Below, piece by piece: positions 59,691 to 64,000 of a stretch of DNA of 64,000 nucleotides. This stretch comes from Rachycentron canadum. Taxonomy: Eukaryota; Chordata; Actinopteri; Carangiformes; Rachycentridae. The stretch is taken from positions 15,895,846 through 15,959,845 of the forward strand of contig CM076650.1 in assembly GCA_038496675.1 (NCBI GenBank), read 5' to 3'. Each line of letters starts with the position of its first letter. Within the stretch, counting starts at the first letter, position 1. Position numbers and translations under genes: made by a program. Under the pieces are notes generated by a model. It saw only the letters and a list, made by a program, of their open reading frames with translations, searched no databases and was not told where the DNA came from.

Positions 59691-62600
59691 CTCTCACTCT
59701 CTTTACTCACAGTCTGTACTTTTTTACCTAATACTTCATCTTAACTTTACTCTGTGCTTTCATTAAATCAACACTTTAGTATTGGTGACCTACTTGTGAC
59801 TTGTGACAGGATCTAGATAGCAGCCTGGCAAGTCCTATTCAGGGGATAAGAAGCCTAATAATGATTGGAAAAAATGATATCAAAAAATGACAAAATGACT
59901 TATCCCACCAAGGTGACATTTATAGCACAGAATCTTTAGAGGAGAGCTAACTTCCACTTGCAGAATTTGGATTTTGTCTGGTGCTGTGGAAAAACAATGT
60001 TGGGATACCATTCCTCCCTAAGAGACAAAGCCAACCACCTGAGACAATTCATTTTCTATCACATTATCCTTCACATTCACTACACTCCGCTCCCAGCCCT
60101 TTGCTAAGACAGAGACAGGAAATAATCTGAAGTCTTCAGAGCTGATGCCACACAAGAAACATCGAACACCAGATTCCTTATATATGCACCCACCTGATCT
60201 TTTCAGAGCAGTGGCTGTAATCCCAATGAGTATTTTCTCTCTGCCAAAGTTTTCTGACTAACTACACAGTCTTTGAAATGCTTAGCACTGTCTCCTTGTT
60301 TTCTCGTTTGCCTGAGGACTGTCATTCCCTCTGGACATAAGAGCTCACTTCTGTAAGATTTTCATTTGATGCTGCACTCTGTCTATTTTAGCTTGTCAAT
60401 TCCTTGTTAATTTTATGACATCATTTTCTTGCCTTGGTTGACTTGATTTACTTGTTTCTCCAGAATATCATTTGAACAAAAAGTCACAAGCTTCTTTATT
60501 TAAACAGGGACTAAATATTAATATACTACTGGTTGATTTTGTTTGTCAATCAAAACATGACTGACTGCTTTCATTTGGTCACTTATTTATTATCTTTTCA
60601 GGAACATATGCTGTTATTAATTTTGGTTACATTGATCCACGAAGAACAGGAACCGTTAAGCAATACCACTGTGAAAAACTCATTGACGTCAAATGCTGCT
60701 ATCATTCAATCAAACTTGAAACAGACATTATAAACATTTTTAGATTTAGATACTTGATCCTCCCTCAATGTAGTTTTGATCCTATTTCTTCTGGTCTTCT
60801 CTCCTTTCCTCTGCAGGCGTGCCTCCATCCACTCCCCCATTACTAACTTGTTATGACTAGCTCCTGTATTGCACTCCAGTTTCCCCTCCCTATTATTAGT
60901 CAGTGTGGATTTCCAGATTCAGGCAAATGTAAGAAATTTTGTCTGGGGTAAATAACCCTATAGCTCCAAGCCGTTTATCTGCGACTGTTATGTTGCTCTT
61001 TTTATCTACATTTTAATGTATGGGCACTAATTTAGAAGGGCAAACATAAACCTATGACAGAGGGTAAAGTGTTCAAGTTGGCAAAAGTTAATTGACATCA
61101 TCCAGCCAATCAGAATCCAGAATTTTCAGTGACCATGGTGTAATGTAAAATAATCCAGTGATATGTTTTAATATCCAGGGGGACATTTCTAACAGAAGCT
61201 CCTAATAGCTAATTCCCTATAGTTTTAATCATGTCACTTTGTCCAATTTCAATAAATACAGACAAAAACACGTGGCTCGTGGCTGTAGCCCACACGTAAT
61301 TAACTGGATCCATGGCTACAACACACAATTATTTTCTAAGGACAAAGGAAAACTCATGAAATTGGAAAAACAGAAATATAACAGCACAATTAATAAGCTA
61401 AAACATGAGCCAATATAATATTTCCAATAAAATACTGCATTTGGAGTCCAAGTAAGTCCAGACAGACATGTGGTGACTAGATAGTTGAACCTTGTCTGGC
61501 AGATGTAGAGACAATTTTCAGTGAGCACCACTGGAACCAGTGTCATCTGTTGTGATTGTCGACTACAAAATACCCGCCTCCTGTTTTTCCTCTGTTGCTC
61601 CAGGTGCTATTGTTGGCTGCCAGCATCTACCCCAAAAGGTTTTACTGTTGCAACAGCACTGGAAACAGAAGAGTCATTGAGACCCAGGTAACTATGTGGC
61701 ACTTCAAGGAAGCTCCCTGTGTTAAAGCAACATCATTCACAGCTAACAACTACAATATAGGCTTTCAGGCATAGATGCATCTTGCTACCCTCACAAGATA
61801 ACATTCGTCCAAACTGAAATGTTTGACACAAAGGATGAATACAATGGCTGTATCACTAGGGGTTGCTTCATGTTAATTTCCTTGCCCAATTTAAATGCAG
61901 CATCGCTTTCACATTGCAGTTGTCTATGGAAAGGTGAACATGGGCAATACTTACTTCAGTGACTGCCTGGAAATGAGGAAGTGTCAGTTGAAATATTTTA
62001 TTTTTATTTTATTAATATTTTGATATTAATAAATGGTCAAATCACTACATGTAATATGAAGAGGGTCACTTGTAGAGCTAAACTCACATAGATTTATAAT
62101 CTGACACTGCAGTTCCCCTGAGTCCGACAGTATTTTAGAACCTTTCAGTTCAGCTTTACTCTTCGTCTTACAAATACTATACAACAGTTTGTACAACTGT
62201 ACAATACACTCTGGTCTGATCAAAACCAGCAAAGAATATGGGTTTTTGTATTTTCTACTCCATTAAGGACAGATTTATCCTCATAAGAGATCTCAACTGT
62301 TGGTGTTGATGCTCGTGTTTCTCTCAAGGCTGTCAGTGCTCCTCCAATCTCGTCAAATGTCATAGTGTTGTTCAATCAGACTGAAGCCCTATCTTTTTTT
62401 CTTCCACCTTTTCCATTTCCCGCCAATGTCTGTGGATTTGTGACCATGGTGGCCAAGGTTGGAATAACAATGCCACAGAGGGGCACATACTGAAGGAAGA
62501 TAATTGAAAGCTGCAGGATTTAAGAAAACTGATGTTGTCAGAACTGCATTTGGAATTGATGATCTTCAAGTTTATTTCTGTATTATAACAAAGAAAGTTT

Positions 62601-63904
62601 GATTTACTCCTACATATTAAACACAGATCACAGGAATGCTATGGTAACCACACGCAACGACAACAGTCTACAGTGTAGACAAAAATACAGAAACAATATG
62701 AAATATAAGGACATAGGTAGCGATAATGTATAATAGATAATGTAGTTCCCCTCTCTTGACTGTTGTTGCACATAAGATCACCAAAATTTACCAATCAAAA
62801 ATGTATTTACAATAATTCAGTTAAGTTTTTACTATGAGGTAATTTAAGCCTACAGCTGCCTCCAGTGTGGGGGTATAATAGGGGTAGCTGTTGCGTCACA
62901 CATCATTTGGCATGCGTGTGCGGCCTTCACCTGTTGTACTGGCTGTCAAACTCTTTATATTTGCTATGACTTAAAGGGATATTAAGTGATTATCTCTAAA
63001 AACTGCAACATCTTAGCTAAGCATCTGTTACACCTCTCTCAGGCACAGATTCCCCAGGTGACCCACAACTGATATAAACAATAAAGTTTCATCGTCACAC
63101 TGATAAGCTTGCAGTGCAACAATGATGATAACGGGGGCAGAGCAGAGACTCACCTGAAATATAAAGATCACCATTCATACAATACATCACAGAGTGGAAA
63201 TATTTTTTCTTCTATCTTTCTGATTTTAGAACCTTCCTTCCCCACTCAGAGGCAAACCTGTGGGCAGGGAATTAAAAACATCTTTCTTGTTTCTCCATAA
63301 ATCTCATCTATGGAAGCAAATCTGTCTCTCAAGATTTTGAAATTGCAAAGCCCATGGATTTCTAGCTCTGATTTTCATTTTTGCATTTAAATTATATGCA
63401 GTACACTTTGACTGTGAATTCAACTTGTGGAAAATTAAAACTAAAACTAATTTTTATTTATTTATTTATTTTCAATTCAGATTCAATATCAGAGTTATCA
63501 AGTGTAAACCAATATCCAGCCAATCAAATTACCCTCCGTTGGTCATGTGACATCTGTGATGCGAGGTGGCCAGCAATGGCAAAAAACACAAATGGAGAGG
63601 CGCTGAGATTGAAAAGTGGATAATGGTATGTCACTAGTGGTGGAGCAGCTTATACTGATCACCTCACCTCACCTTTGGCAACCTGTAGTGGTATGTCACT
63701 TGCGTACCATACATCATTTGAAACTCCATATTACAGAACATTAACCAGGCATACGACTGGTTTATTTACTATTCACAATACTTTGAGTAACCAGTTGCTG
63801 CCATTGTGCATGAGCCGCTCTCTACAGACATAGACATGATTGTCATTGACCTGGGGGCGTTTTCTCACTATGATCTATCTTTGGATAGTCTGAAATGACT
63901 GAAG
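59691..63904. other. Intergenic sequence; one weak exon-like segment
   Basis: The stretch is AT-rich. The only candidate coding segment is 61604-61687, bounded by CTCCAG and GTAACT and open for 28 codons (VLLLAASIYPKRFYCC and onward). It matches no family I recognise. Confidence 0.5.
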
Positions 63905-63985
63905 GCTACACGTCAAGTCAATTTTTATTTATATATTATTTATAAATCACAAAGTTATCTCAGGGCATTTTCCACACAAAGCAGC
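63905..63985. repeat. Start of a teleost repeat (CAAGTCAATTTTTATTTATA)
   Basis: CGTCAAGTCAATTTTTATTT followed by ATCTCAGGGCATTTTCCACA is a common fish LINE- or SINE-tail phrase. It may continue past the window end. Confidence 0.5.
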
Positions 63986-64000
63986 GGCTTATGCTGCTGG

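Overview
The window is AT-rich vertebrate genomic DNA. Small exons are separated by long introns full of (CA)n, (GT)n and (CT)n microsatellites, and dispersed repeats of types common in bony fish are scattered throughout. This mixture suggests a teleost, possibly a percomorph; the species cannot be read from the sequence.

The one gene I can identify is the 3' part of an MGAT5B orthologue (alpha-1,6-mannosylglycoprotein 6-beta-N-acetylglucosaminyltransferase B, family GT18) on the + strand. Nine consecutive coding exons lie at 16548-16679, 24806-24939, 27011-27141, 31589-31744, 32023-32169, 32586-32702, 35700-35774, 37698-37981 and 39135-39333. They join without a frame error into about 457 codons ending in TAA. 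I assign the B paralogue rather than MGAT5A because of the long segment between the DFC motif and the last cysteine-rich region, and because of the C-terminal block. The first 16.5 kb hold no exon I recognise and are probably the intron before this exon set. The N-terminal exons (cytoplasmic tail, membrane anchor, stem, first half of the catalytic region) should lie upstream of base 1.

Layout: 1-16547 is intron with microsatellites and a Tc1-like transposon remnant split by a younger LTR-like insertion. 16548-39333 holds the nine exons, with a LINE reverse-transcriptase remnant in the second intron and a perfect 32-bp hairpin in the last intron. 39334 to about 41025 is the likely 3' UTR with several AATAAA signals. 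From about 41 kb to 64 kb is intergenic sequence with two more LINE remnants, several non-autonomous repeats, a polypurine tract, and two patches at 56.6-59.3 kb that look like relics of an unidentified gene or genes. I found no tRNA or rRNA gene, no CRISPR array and no second intact protein-coding gene.

The possible surprises are small-scale features of the host gene: a GC-AG intron, an acceptor whose polypyrimidine tract is replaced by a CA microsatellite, a NAGNAG acceptor and the intronic hairpin. The 58.9-59.3 kb duplicated exon-like units and the 56.6-58.5 kb minus-strand open stretches are the best candidates for something undescribed. I found no convincing new system.
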